A DNA stretch of 32,932 nt from a virus. Made by a program: the position numbers and the translations under genes. The DNA is taken from the IMG/VR virus record IMGVR_UViG_3300034523_000177, positions 1 to 32,932 of that record; one strand, written 5' to 3'. Of this stretch, positions 13,962-21,200 are shown piece by piece (position 1 is the stretch's first letter; each line of letters starts with the position of its first letter). Below the pieces are notes generated by a model that did no database searches, was not told the DNA's origin, and worked only from the letters and a program-made list of their open reading frames with translations.

Positions 13962-14617
13962 TGAGCGGACCCAACGTTTACCAGTTGATTGCGGCCGTCA
14001 GCGCCGAGCTGGCCGCTGTCGGCATCAAGAAGGACCGGAAGAACCAGGCGCAGGGCTTCACGTTCCGCGGCATCGATGACGTCTACAACGCCCTCGCGCC
14101 GGTGATGGCGCGTCACGGGCTGGTCATCCTGCCCCGGGTGACGGCGCGTCACTGCGAGGAGCGCTCCGGTCGCAACGGCGGGAGCCTGTTCTATGTGACG
14201 GTCGAGGTGCGGTTCGACTTCGTCAGCAGCCACGACGGCAGCAAGCACGAGGTCATCACCTACGGCGAGGCGATGGACAGCGGCGACAAGGCCACTAACA
14301 AGGCGATGTCGGCGGCCTACAAGTACGCGGCATTCCAGGCGTTCTGCATCCCCGTCGAGGGCGACGACGCCGACGCGCACACGCACGAGGTGGCGCCCAA
14401 GCGGGCGGCAGCGGCCCCCCGGCCGGCGGCCCTGGCCTCCGAGGCCCAGCTTAGAAAGTTGTGGGCGACGGCGCGCGGTGCGTTGGGCGAGAGCGCCCAG
14501 GACGAGCTTAAGGGCCACATCGCGGCCTTGGGGCTGGAGTCCAGCAAAGAGCTTACGTCTGAGCAGGTGAGCAGCTTGATCGACATGTACACGCGAAAGG
14601 TGGCCGCGAATGGCTGA
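13961..14617 (+). CDS. erf: ERF-family single-strand annealing protein
   Basis: 218 residues from ATG 13961, seven bases after AAGGAGG (GTG 13958 is also possible). The ERF core covers about 5-135, with FTFRGIDDVYNALAPVMARH and the hallmark YGEAMDSGDKATNKAMSAAY followed by KYAAFQAFCIPVEG. The last 60 residues are a helical domain (SEAQLRKLWATARG). ERF proteins anneal complementary single strands in phage recombination and genome circularisation. The SSB and Gam-like genes close by support a recombination module; no partner exonuclease is obvious. Confidence 0.93.
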   Translation: MSGPNVYQLIAAVSAELAAVGIKKDRKNQAQGFTFRGIDDVYNALAPVMARHGLVILPRVTARHCEERSGRNGGSLFYVTVEVRFDFVSSHDGSKHEVITYGEAMDSGDKATNKAMSAAYKYAAFQAFCIPVEGDDADAHTHEVAPKRAAAAPRPAALASEAQLRKLWATARGALGESAQDELKGHIAALGLESSKELTSEQVSSLIDMYTRKVAANG

Positions 14618-15602
14618 GGTGAAGCATTTCGACTTGGGAAACGCCATTGTCAGGGTCGACAAGTGGCACCCCGATGATTGCCTGACGACCATCATACAGC
14701 TTGATCAGCCGATGGGCGTGGTGAAGATGTACAAGGCCCAGACGGCCAAGCTACTCGACTGCCTGCTTGAGTTGTCAGGCACAAGGCCTGCATTGCTAGA
14801 TAAGACGCCGGAAGAGCTGGTTCAAGAGCTAACGAAAACGCGCACCAAGTGCGAGAACCTTGAGCGTTACTTGGCAGAGGAGCGTGAACTGTCAGCCAAG
14901 AACTTACGTGAGCTTGAGGCGGCCAAGGAGCAGCTTGCCCAAGCGCAGGCCGACAACGACCTCGCCCAGGCCGAGATCGCCCGGCTGACGGAGAAGCCCA
15001 AGCGGACCCGCAAGCCCAAGGCCGACGAGCCGCCGGCCTCGTGGGACGAGGTTTCCGCCGAGCCCCGCACCGACCTCGGCGCGCAGGGACATGGGGACAA
15101 CGTGTGGACAGCCGGTGAATGGGTGGAGGTCATCGCGACCGGCTCCCGTGCCCAGGTCGACCGAATCTTCCCCGACAACCCGAGCAAGGTCCAGGTCTTG
15201 CTCGGCGGCTCGCTGCCCAAGGTGTTCGACGTGTCGGCCCTGCGGCGGGTCGAGGTGGCAGCGCCAGAGCCGACCGACATGCTGGACGTCGAGGAGCTGA
15301 TCGAAGGCCTGGAGGCCGTGGGCCTGCCGGTGATTACCGATGTTCCGACAGTCGCGCCTTCTGTTCCGACCATCGGAACAGACGAGCCCGAGGTCGTGAC
15401 CACGAGCTTCGATGCCGAGAAGCTGCGCCGCGCCTTGTACGAGGACTCGAAGCTCTACGAGTTCACCCCGGAGGAGATGAAGGCGCTCATCACCGAGGTT
15501 CTGGGGACGCTCAAGAGCACCAAGGAGATGGACACGGCCGAGCTTTCGGCCGTGCTGCGCGAGATGCACGACCGCGGCCGCAAGGCCCGGATGCCGTTCT
15601 GA
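14610..15602 (+). CDS. coiled-coil protein with KOW/SH3-like middle, unknown role
   Basis: 330 residues, overlapping the ERF gene by 8 bases. About 1-60 is a small mixed domain (AIVRVDKWHPDDCLTTIIQL). About 60-130 is coiled coil. A basic linker follows (EKPKRTRKPKADEP). About 160-215 is a beta domain like KOW/SH3 (GEWVEVIATGSRAQVDRIF and SKVQVLLGG). The end is acidic then helical, closing with KARMPF. The first 350 bases use somewhat more A/T than the rest. Position between ERF and Gam suggests a recombination or replication accessory; no family recognised. Confidence 0.6.
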   Translation: MAEVKHFDLGNAIVRVDKWHPDDCLTTIIQLDQPMGVVKMYKAQTAKLLDCLLELSGTRPALLDKTPEELVQELTKTRTKCENLERYLAEERELSAKNLRELEAAKEQLAQAQADNDLAQAEIARLTEKPKRTRKPKADEPPASWDEVSAEPRTDLGAQGHGDNVWTAGEWVEVIATGSRAQVDRIFPDNPSKVQVLLGGSLPKVFDVSALRRVEVAAPEPTDMLDVEELIEGLEAVGLPVITDVPTVAPSVPTIGTDEPEVVTTSFDAEKLRRALYEDSKLYEFTPEEMKALITEVLGTLKSTKEMDTAELSAVLREMHDRGRKARMPF

Positions 15603-15611
15603 GGAGGGCCG

Positions 15612-16112
15612 ATGAGCACCTACAGCGAGATGCCGGAGACGCCGGCCGACGACTTCTTCCGCGTCGACTCCGAGGAGCGCGCGGCCTGGGTCACCAACAA
15701 GATTCTCGGCTATGACGAGCAGCTCGCCCGGCTCGACAACCAGTACAAGGCGATGCGGGCGCGGCTCGAGGGGGAGCGGGACGGATTCCGTTCGCGCTGG
15801 TTGCAGCCGCTGGCGATGTGGGCTGACGCCAACTTGCCCAAGCGCGGCAAGACCATCCACCTGCTGACGGGCTCGCTATCGTTCCGGCGGCTGAAGGCCG
15901 GCGCCCAGGTCGTGGACCAGAAGGCGGCCGTCAGGTGGGCCGAGGAGCACTTCCCCGAGGCGATCCAGCTGACGGTGACGAAGCGCGCGGATGCCGAGTG
16001 CCTGCGCGCGCACTTCGAGGAGACGGGCGAGATCCCCCCCGGAGTGCTGTTCAAGGAGGAGCGGGACGAGTTCTACGTGCGCGCGGCCAAGGTCGCAGAG
16101 GAGGAGTTCTGA
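15612..16112 (+). CDS. gam: Gam-like host-nuclease inhibitor
   Basis: 166 residues behind GAGGAGGGCCG. Mu Gam-type pattern: an N-terminal coiled coil (YDEQLARLDNQYKAMRARLE), then IHLLTGSLSFRRLKAGAQVV and AVRWAEEHFPEAIQLTVTKR. It ends with the strongly conserved TGEIPPGVLF. Gam binds double-strand DNA ends and protects them from RecBCD-like exonucleases. That complements the annealing protein and SSB nearby. The TGA overlaps the next ATG. Confidence 0.88.
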   Translation: MSTYSEMPETPADDFFRVDSEERAAWVTNKILGYDEQLARLDNQYKAMRARLEGERDGFRSRWLQPLAMWADANLPKRGKTIHLLTGSLSFRRLKAGAQVVDQKAAVRWAEEHFPEAIQLTVTKRADAECLRAHFEETGEIPPGVLFKEERDEFYVRAAKVAEEEF

Positions 16113-16354
16113 TGATCGCCAAGTTGCCAAGCAACATTCGAATTACGTCGGGCGTCTCGCTAGGTAAGGCGCGGACCTTTCTCTACGGTGTGCTGCCAGA
16201 CGGGCGCCTGCCCATCACGCCGCGCTACCAGCGGCGGCTTTATCGCCCGGGTCGAGGGCGCTGGGGCGGTGTGCTCCGGATGTTTTACACCCCCGCAGTG
16301 GCCGGCTTGTCGCTGGCCGACGCTGAGCGCTTTGTGCGCGGCTGCCAGGACTAG
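16112..16354 (+). CDS. small basic protein of unknown function
   Basis: 80 residues from ATG 16112, coupled to gam by TGATG, ending at TAG 16352-16354. It is arginine-rich and has ITPRYQRRLYRPGRGRWGGV, then LSLADAERFVRGCQD at the end. No family recognised. Position between gam and ssb and its charge suggest nucleic acid binding. Confidence 0.55.
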   Translation: MIAKLPSNIRITSGVSLGKARTFLYGVLPDGRLPITPRYQRRLYRPGRGRWGGVLRMFYTPAVAGLSLADAERFVRGCQD

Positions 16355-16362
16355 GAGGAAGC

Positions 16363-16701
16363 ATGAACACCATCACCATCATCGGCCGCGTGAACCGCGA
16401 GCCCGAGCAGCGCGACACCCAGGGCGGCCACAGCGTGGCGAACGTCGAGGTCGTGGTCGACCGGGAGAAGGGTCGCGACTGGTTCCGCGTGGCGGCCTGG
16501 GGCCGGCTCTCGGAGAAGGTCGCCGCGCTGAAGCCCGAGCAGCTCGTCGCCGTGACGGGCCAGATGCAGAACCGGCGGTTCAAGGACAAGCAGGAGCAGT
16601 GGCGGGACAGCTGGCAGATCGAGGCCAGCCAGGTGACGCTGCTGGGCGCTGATGCTTCTCTGCACGATCGCGCAGACGAGCATGACGGGGTGCCGTTCTG
16701 A
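16363..16701 (+). CDS. ssb: single-stranded DNA-binding protein
   Basis: 112 residues with TAGGAGGAAGC before ATG. One OB-fold domain fills most of the protein: MNTITIIGRVNREPEQRDT, then SVANVEVVVDREKGRDWF and LVAVTGQMQNRRFKDKQ. It has the short acidic end DEHDGVPF, the normal SSB tip that binds repair and replication partners. It would coat single strands during replication and recombination. It ends one base into the initiator gene start. Confidence 0.92.
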   Translation: MNTITIIGRVNREPEQRDTQGGHSVANVEVVVDREKGRDWFRVAAWGRLSEKVAALKPEQLVAVTGQMQNRRFKDKQEQWRDSWQIEASQVTLLGADASLHDRADEHDGVPF

Positions 16702-17747
16702 TGGCGTGGATTCAGCTTCACGACACGGTGTACGACAGCCTCAAGACGCAGCGCCTGGCGCGTGCCCTCGACGTCCAGGTGGAGCTTGCCGTCGGTCTGC
16801 TGGGCCGGCTGTGGCACTGGGGCCTGCGGGACGCCGACACCGAGGGCTTTCTTCCCGAGGCCACCGCCGACGAGGTGGCGTTCATCTGCCGCTGGTTCGG
16901 CGATGCTGCCCACTTCGTGGCGTCGCTCATCAGAGCGGGCTTCCTCGCGGAGGCCGAAGGGCGCTACGTCATCCACAACTGGAGCCAGTACGGCGGAAAG
17001 CTGGCGGTCCGCAAGGCCGCCAACACCGAGCGCAGCCGGCAGTTCCGGGAGCGCGTGATGAGTACGCAACGCGAACGAAACGACGATGCAACGCATACGC
17101 AACGCGCACGCAACGCGCACGCAACGCATACGCAACCATCACGCAACGGTTGCGTACGTAGCGAGAGAAGAGAAGAGGAGAGTAGAGAAGATACTCATGT
17201 GTGTTCCGAGCCCGGAACACACGACGCACCGACCCCTACGCAGACGACCGACAAGCCGAAGAAGGCCACGTATCCCAAAGACTTCGAGGCGTTCTGGGTG
17301 GCGTACCCGGACCGTCGGCGGCGTGAGAAGCCCGACGCTTACAAGGCGTGGGTCAAGGTCACGGGAGAGTACACCGTAGCCCAGGTGATGGCCGCGCTCG
17401 AGGTCTCGAAGCGTTCCGTCGACTGGACCAAGGACGGCGGCGAGTTCGTCCCGATGCCTGGCCGCTGGCTGCGCCGGCTCGATCCTGACGACGTGACCGG
17501 CGTCGCCGTGCCCGAGTCTGAGGCCGACAACGTCCCGGAGCCCATCCGCGCGAAGCCGTGGGTGTTCCTCTACAAGGCCCAGCCTCCTGCCCCAGCGGCG
17601 ATGCGCATCCTCTCGATGCTCGCCACCTGGGGCGTGGACATCGGCGAAGCGCAGGGCCTCGCGGCCCAGCTCGGCGGCCCCATCCAGGTGGCCGACCACT
17701 ATTGGGCGCTGAGAGAGGAGGCCCGCGGTGCGGCTGCCCCCTTCTGA
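16701..17747 (+). CDS. replication initiator (lambda O-like) with internal origin
   Basis: 348 residues, overlapping the ssb stop by one base. The N-terminal domain (about 1-110) is a winged-helix type (SLKTQRLARALDVQVELAV, RYVIHNWSQYGGK) as in phage replisome organisers. About 115-170 is low complexity and arises from the iteron repeats (TQRARNAHATHTQ), then an RERREEESREDT stretch. A second domain (about 190-270, YPKDFEAFWVAYPDRRRREK) is the usual C-terminal helper-binding part. It ends AAAPF. It should bind the iterons and load the helicase encoded next. Confidence 0.85.
   Translation: MAWIQLHDTVYDSLKTQRLARALDVQVELAVGLLGRLWHWGLRDADTEGFLPEATADEVAFICRWFGDAAHFVASLIRAGFLAEAEGRYVIHNWSQYGGKLAVRKAANTERSRQFRERVMSTQRERNDDATHTQRARNAHATHTQPSRNGCVRSERREEESREDTHVCSEPGTHDAPTPTQTTDKPKKATYPKDFEAFWVAYPDRRRREKPDAYKAWVKVTGEYTVAQVMAALEVSKRSVDWTKDGGEFVPMPGRWLRRLDPDDVTGVAVPESEADNVPEPIRAKPWVFLYKAQPPAPAAMRILSMLATWGVDIGEAQGLAAQLGGPIQVADHYWALREEARGAAAPF
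17064..17190. other. candidate replication origin: eight 11-bp iterons and purine tract
   Basis: Eight 11-bp units (consensus ACGCAACGCNN) run without gaps from 17064 to 17151; units at 17097, 17108, 17119, 17130 and 17141 share ACGCAAC exactly. The last unit forms a perfect palindrome ACGCAACGGTTGCGT (17141-17155). An A/G-rich, easily melted tract follows (17161-17190). This is the arrangement of lambda-type origins inside the initiator gene. Confidence 0.8.
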
Positions 17748-19017
17748 CGAGAACCTCGAGCGCGCCGTCCTCGGGGCCTGCCTCGTGGACGAGGGCGCCA
17801 TCCTGCGGGCGATGGAGCACCTCGATACGGCGTCGTTCACCCTGCCGCAGCACCAGGCCATCTGGAGCGCCGTCGTGGCGCTGCACCGGCAGGGGCGCCC
17901 GGCAGACCTGACGCTCATCAAGGGCGAGCTGAACAACGACCCGCTCTGGCTGCTGGCCATCGAGATTGCCGGGGAGATTGCGACCTCGGCGCACGTCGGG
18001 GCCTACGCAGAGCGGCTGGCGGGGCTGGCGCGGCGCCGGGAGGCGCTGCTGGTGTGCGAGCAGAGCGCGGCCGAGCTGTGCGACCTCGACGCCGACGGAG
18101 ACCCGGTGGTGGACCTCCTGAGCAAGGCGCTTGCCGTCCAGGGCGAGGCGACGACGAAGGCCGAGCCGGCCGACGCCATCGCCGAGCGGGTGTTCGAGCG
18201 CATCCACAAGGCCTATCAGACGCGGTCGCCCTACGCGGCGTCGCGCTCGGCGATGGTCTCGGGGCTCTACGACCTGGACCGGGTCTTGTTCGTGAAGCCC
18301 TCGGACTACGTGGTGCTCGCCGCGCGGCCGTCGGCCGGCAAGACGGCGCTCGCCATCCAGCTCATCGAGGCCAACGCGGAGAAGCGCCCGGTGTTCTTCG
18401 CCTCGCTGGAGATGAGCCGGGATGCCATCGTACAGCGGATGCTGAGCCAGGCGACGGGTGTCAGCAGCTACCGGCAGAACCAGCCCGACTACCTGAGCGC
18501 GGACGAGTTGGAGCAGCTCGAGCGGGCGACGGTGAACGTGGGGGCGTTGAACCTCTGGATTGACGACCGGCCGTCGCTGACGGTGGCGCAGATATTCAGC
18601 GCCGCCCAGGTGCATCAGGCGCGGCGGGGGCTCGGGATGGTGGTGATCGACCATATGTCGCTCATCCGGCCCGCGAACCCAAAGGCCTCGATGTACGAGG
18701 CGATGACGCAAATCAGCAAGGACCTCAAGGCGATGACGCGGCGGCTCGGCGTGCCGGTGCTCGCCCTGGCGCAGCTGAGCCGGGAGGTCGAGAAGAGCGA
18801 CCGCAAGCCACGCAACTCGGACCTCCGGGACTCGGGCTCCGTCGAGCAGGATGCGGACATCATCTTGATGTTGCACCGGCCCGACCGGACGGCGGCCGTG
18901 AGCAACGCGGAGCTGCTGGTCACGAAGAACCGGGACGGGGCGCTGGCCGACATCGCCCTGGTGTTCCAGCCCGAGCGTCAGCGGTTCCAGAACGCCACGC
19001 GGGAGTGGGCGCTATGA
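17728..19017 (+). CDS. dnaB: DnaB-like replicative helicase
   Basis: 429 residues from GTG 17728 with GAGGAGG six bases upstream, overlapping the initiator by 20 bases. The N-terminal domain (1-110) opens PPSDENLERAVLGACL. The RecA-like domain has Walker A ARPSAGKTA (K205), E228 (ASLEMS), Walker B MVVIDHM (D308), Q349 (LAQLSR) and the DnaB motif LRDSGSVEQDADIILML (366-382). A typical DnaB Walker A is GRPSMGKT, so the A-S-A changes are mild. It should be loaded by the initiator at the iterons and unwind DNA at the fork. Confidence 0.93.
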   Translation: MRLPPSDENLERAVLGACLVDEGAILRAMEHLDTASFTLPQHQAIWSAVVALHRQGRPADLTLIKGELNNDPLWLLAIEIAGEIATSAHVGAYAERLAGLARRREALLVCEQSAAELCDLDADGDPVVDLLSKALAVQGEATTKAEPADAIAERVFERIHKAYQTRSPYAASRSAMVSGLYDLDRVLFVKPSDYVVLAARPSAGKTALAIQLIEANAEKRPVFFASLEMSRDAIVQRMLSQATGVSSYRQNQPDYLSADELEQLERATVNVGALNLWIDDRPSLTVAQIFSAAQVHQARRGLGMVVIDHMSLIRPANPKASMYEAMTQISKDLKAMTRRLGVPVLALAQLSREVEKSDRKPRNSDLRDSGSVEQDADIILMLHRPDRTAAVSNAELLVTKNRDGALADIALVFQPERQRFQNATREWAL

Positions 19018-19325
19018 GGTGGGGCCACAAGTTCCACGCCGTGCCCACGGAGGCCGACGGCATCAAGTTCGCGAGCAAGGCCGAGGCTCGTTATTACCAG
19101 TTCCTGAAGGCCCGGGTCGCGGCGGGCGAGGTGGTGTTCTTCCTGCGGCAGGTGCCGTTTCACCTGCCCGGCAACACGAAGTACGTCGCCGACTTCCTGA
19201 CGTTCGACGCGGATGGCAGCTGCCACGTGATCGACGTAAAGGGGATGGAGACTGCGCAGTTCCGCGCGAAGCGGAAACAGGTCGAGGCGTTGTACCCGGT
19301 GAAGATTGAGGTGGTGAGCGGATGA
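19014..19325 (+). CDS. DUF1064-family nuclease (resolvase-like)
   Basis: 103 residues from ATG 19014, overlapping the helicase stop by 4 bases (ATGA). DUF1064 pattern: GHKFHAVPTEADGIKFASKA with EARYYQFLK (E24), then YVADFLTF (D60) and VIDVKG (D74, K76), a PD-(D/E)xK-type active site. DUF1064 proteins are thought to be Holliday-junction or branch nucleases in phage replication regions. No other resolvase is seen, so this may resolve recombination intermediates. The next gene starts inside its end. Confidence 0.8.
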   Translation: MRWGHKFHAVPTEADGIKFASKAEARYYQFLKARVAAGEVVFFLRQVPFHLPGNTKYVADFLTFDADGSCHVIDVKGMETAQFRAKRKQVEALYPVKIEVVSG

Positions 19326-19720
19326 GCGCAGAAAATAATAAGGGTGTTTGCGGATTTTGCTTGCGACGGCCAATTAGAACGGTCGGGGCGTGCATCATTT
19401 GCTACCAGAGAGAACGAAATAGAGCAATCAGAAATGGAAGTTGGAGCCCAAAAATAAACAAGTCCCACCCCAAAAAAGATAAGACGCTATGCGTCAACGA
19501 CGGATGCGGACTCCCATCAAAAGTAAAAGGCTTTTGCGAAAGGTGCTATCAGCGTGACTACTCGTTAAATAGAAGAAAGCGGCTGCGGGCGGCCGAGGAG
19601 GCGCGGGTTTCGCACATGTGGCGGGTGCACGAGGCCCTAGAGGCGCACCGGCAGGCGCTGATGGACCGGGCGCGCCCGGAGGACGTGAAGCTGTGGGAGG
19701 CGACCTACGATGAACCTTGA
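19322..19720 (+). CDS. zinc-knuckle protein with low-GC 5' half
   Basis: 132 residues, overlapping the nuclease gene by 4 bases. Two cysteine sets: C10, C13, C24, C27 and C57, C62, C72, C75 (CVNDGCGLPSKVKGFCERCY), so one or two zinc sites in residues 1-80. The last 45 residues are a helical, GC-rich end. GC changes sharply: 60-base samples at 19321 and 19441 count 47% and 42%, but 78% at 19621. It looks like a low-GC zinc gene joined to a local 3' end. No family assigned; DNA or RNA binding is likely. Confidence 0.65.
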   Translation: MSAENNKGVCGFCLRRPIRTVGACIICYQRERNRAIRNGSWSPKINKSHPKKDKTLCVNDGCGLPSKVKGFCERCYQRDYSLNRRKRLRAAEEARVSHMWRVHEALEAHRQALMDRARPEDVKLWEATYDEP

Positions 19721-19877
19721 GCCCATCAAGGCCCGGCTGGACCTTGCCTCCGGAAGCACTCACAGCAAGTGGGCGCATAGCGACCTGGTGAACAACGCTC
19801 CGGCCGACCTCGCGGCCCTGGTGGCCGAGGTGGAGCGGTTGCGGCAGTCCAATCACGAGGAGGTGCCAGGTGCTTAA
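19710..19877 (+). CDS. short Ea22-like paralog
   Basis: 55 residues from ATG 19710, overlapping the previous gene by 11 bases, with GGGAGG upstream. It starts MNLEPIKARLDLASGS and ends with the module ADLAALVAEVERLRQ, the same start and end pieces as the next gene but without its middle. The 42-base stretch 19803-19844 is identical to 20041-20082. It probably arose by partial duplication. Ea22/ead-like proteins are small early proteins of unknown function. Confidence 0.55.
   Translation: MNLEPIKARLDLASGSTHSKWAHSDLVNNAPADLAALVAEVERLRQSNHEEVPGA
19803..19844 (+). repeat. 42-bp perfect direct repeat (second copy 20041-20082)
   Basis: Both copies encode the ADLAALVAEVERLR module in the two adjacent Ea22-like genes. 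No mismatch is seen in 42 bases, so the copies are recent or kept alike by recombination. Confidence 0.9.
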
Positions 19878-20319
19878 CCTTGAGCCTATCAAGAGCCGGA
19901 TAGCGGAGTCTACACCGGGAGATTGGAGGTGGTGCGGCGAGAGCCTTCTTGCCTTCACGCCAGGGGAGACCCACCTGATCGTAAGCGCCGACGTGTTCGA
20001 AGTCCTGCCCGGCAACGCCGCGCTGCTTGCGGAATCGCGTGCCGACCTCGCGGCCCTGGTGGCCGAGGTGGAGCGGTTGCGGGGCCACGTCAAAACCGCT
20101 GATGCACTCAGGCTGGAGGCAGCACAGGAACACGGAAGGGAACGCCGCCATTGGGCAGACGAAAGGCATCGGTTTGCCGAGGAGCGGATCAAGCTCATAA
20201 GCGACTACTGGCGTATCCGAGAGGCCGTCGTGCGCCACCGTCGCGAGGCCCAGGCCGTGAACATTCTCGTTGAGCCGGCGCTGGCGGATGCGCGGCTGTG
20301 GGCGGAGGTGCTGGAATGA
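19870..20319 (+). CDS. Ea22-like early protein
   Basis: 149 residues from GTG 19870 behind GAGGAGG, overlapping the short paralog by 8 bases. It starts MLNLEPIKSRIAESTPGDWR, the usual Ea22 opening (xIKxRLxxxTPGPW), then SADVFEVLPGNAALLAESRA, ADLAALVAEVERLR and a coiled-coil half. It ends with PALADARLWAEVLE, a tag it shares with the next gene. Ea22-like proteins are common in phage accessory regions; function unknown. ATGA overlap with the next start. Confidence 0.65.
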   Translation: MLNLEPIKSRIAESTPGDWRWCGESLLAFTPGETHLIVSADVFEVLPGNAALLAESRADLAALVAEVERLRGHVKTADALRLEAAQEHGRERRHWADERHRFAEERIKLISDYWRIREAVVRHRREAQAVNILVEPALADARLWAEVLE

Positions 20320-20744
20320 GCGGCGGGCGATGGGGCTACCTTGGGGCGCAGCTTCGGCAGGCTGCGCGAGAGATCGAGGAGGAGATCGCGGAGGGCGGCT
20401 GGTCACTGGCTGTCACGAGCAAGCTGGCCGAGGCCGTGGTATGCCTGCGTCGGTCGGCGGTCTATGAGGAGCGGTGCGACTGGCTGCTGTCTTGTGACGA
20501 CGGGCCGCAGTCGTTCCTTCACAGCCTGGCAAAGGATTTGCGCGGCGTCGGCGGCGATCAATGGTGGGCGTTGTACCGCGACTTTAAGCGGTTGCGGCAC
20601 GAGCTTGACCACGCGCAGGCGCTGGCGCTTCGGTATCGCGTGGCCGTCGCGACTCACAAGCGCTGCAAGGAGAGCCCTGGCGAGGCGCTGGGTGATCCGG
20701 CGCTAGCCGACGCGCGGCTGTGGGCGGAGGTGCTCGATGGTTAG
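20316..20744 (+). CDS. unknown early protein sharing a C-terminal tag
   Basis: 142 residues from ATG 20316. The N-terminal part (SGGRWGYLGAQLRQAAREIE, VVCLRRSAVYEERCDWLL) is unrelated to the neighbours by eye. The last residues, DPALADARLWAEVLDG, match those of the previous gene, and 23 bases (20290-20312 and 20712-20734) are identical. So a 3' module has moved between the two. Helical throughout; no family recognised. Confidence 0.6.
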   Translation: MSGGRWGYLGAQLRQAAREIEEEIAEGGWSLAVTSKLAEAVVCLRRSAVYEERCDWLLSCDDGPQSFLHSLAKDLRGVGGDQWWALYRDFKRLRHELDHAQALALRYRVAVATHKRCKESPGEALGDPALADARLWAEVLDG

Positions 20745-20895
20745 AGGCGTCCCCGTCAGCGTGATGACCGCCGTCCTGGATGCGGTCATCGCGGCCTGCC
20801 CCAACCCCAAGGCGGCGATGCTGCACCAGGACCACTACAACGCCCTGCTCCAGGCCATCATCGCGATCCTGGAGCACAACGAGGAGAGACGATGA
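20737..20895 (+). CDS. small helical protein
   Basis: 52 residues from ATG 20737 (GGAGG seven bases upstream) to TGA 20893-20895, overlapping genes on both sides. It is one or two helices (VMTAVLDAVIAACPNPKAAM, YNALLQAIIAILEHNEERR). No family recognised. The chained overlaps support translation. Confidence 0.5.
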   Translation: MVRGVPVSVMTAVLDAVIAACPNPKAAMLHQDHYNALLQAIIAILEHNEERR

Positions 20896-21200
20896 TGCTC
20901 AACCTAGCCAACATCAAGGCCAAGCTCGACGAGCGACTGAGCCCCGAGACGCTCATCCGCGAGCGGGCTCACGTGTGGTGGGACGAGTTCGGTGCCGGCG
21001 TCGTCTCGATGCTCATCACGGAGCTCGAGCACGTCCAGGCCGAGCGGGACCACTACAGGCGCGCGCTTGCCTGGTACGGCGACGCGGACAACTGGCGCTT
21101 CAGCCGGCACCCGAAGGGCGGCTGGCAGGGCGCGGAGGCGGCAGATGATGGACACCGCGCGCGTGCAGCGCTGGCTGCTGCCGGCCCCCGCGAGGTGTGA
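20892..21200 (+). CDS. Ea22-like short protein
   Basis: 102 residues from ATG 20892 (ATG 20895 also fits), with AACGAGGAGAG before it. It opens MMLNLANIKAKLDERLSPET, similar to the two Ea22-like genes at 19710 and 19870, then has VSMLITELEHVQAERDHYRR, a coiled coil. A C-terminal part has ADDGHRARAALAAAGPREV. It overlaps the next gene by 56 bases. Function unknown. Confidence 0.5.
   Translation: MMLNLANIKAKLDERLSPETLIRERAHVWWDEFGAGVVSMLITELEHVQAERDHYRRALAWYGDADNWRFSRHPKGGWQGAEAADDGHRARAALAAAGPREV

Noticed and set aside
17064-17151. CRISPR array
   Set aside because: The units are 11 bp and contiguous, with no spacers, and lie inside a coding frame; they fit iterons.
17359-18876. 505-residue minus-strand frame
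   Set aside because: Shadow of the initiator and helicase genes in GC-rich DNA; no domains, and the plus-strand genes are certain.
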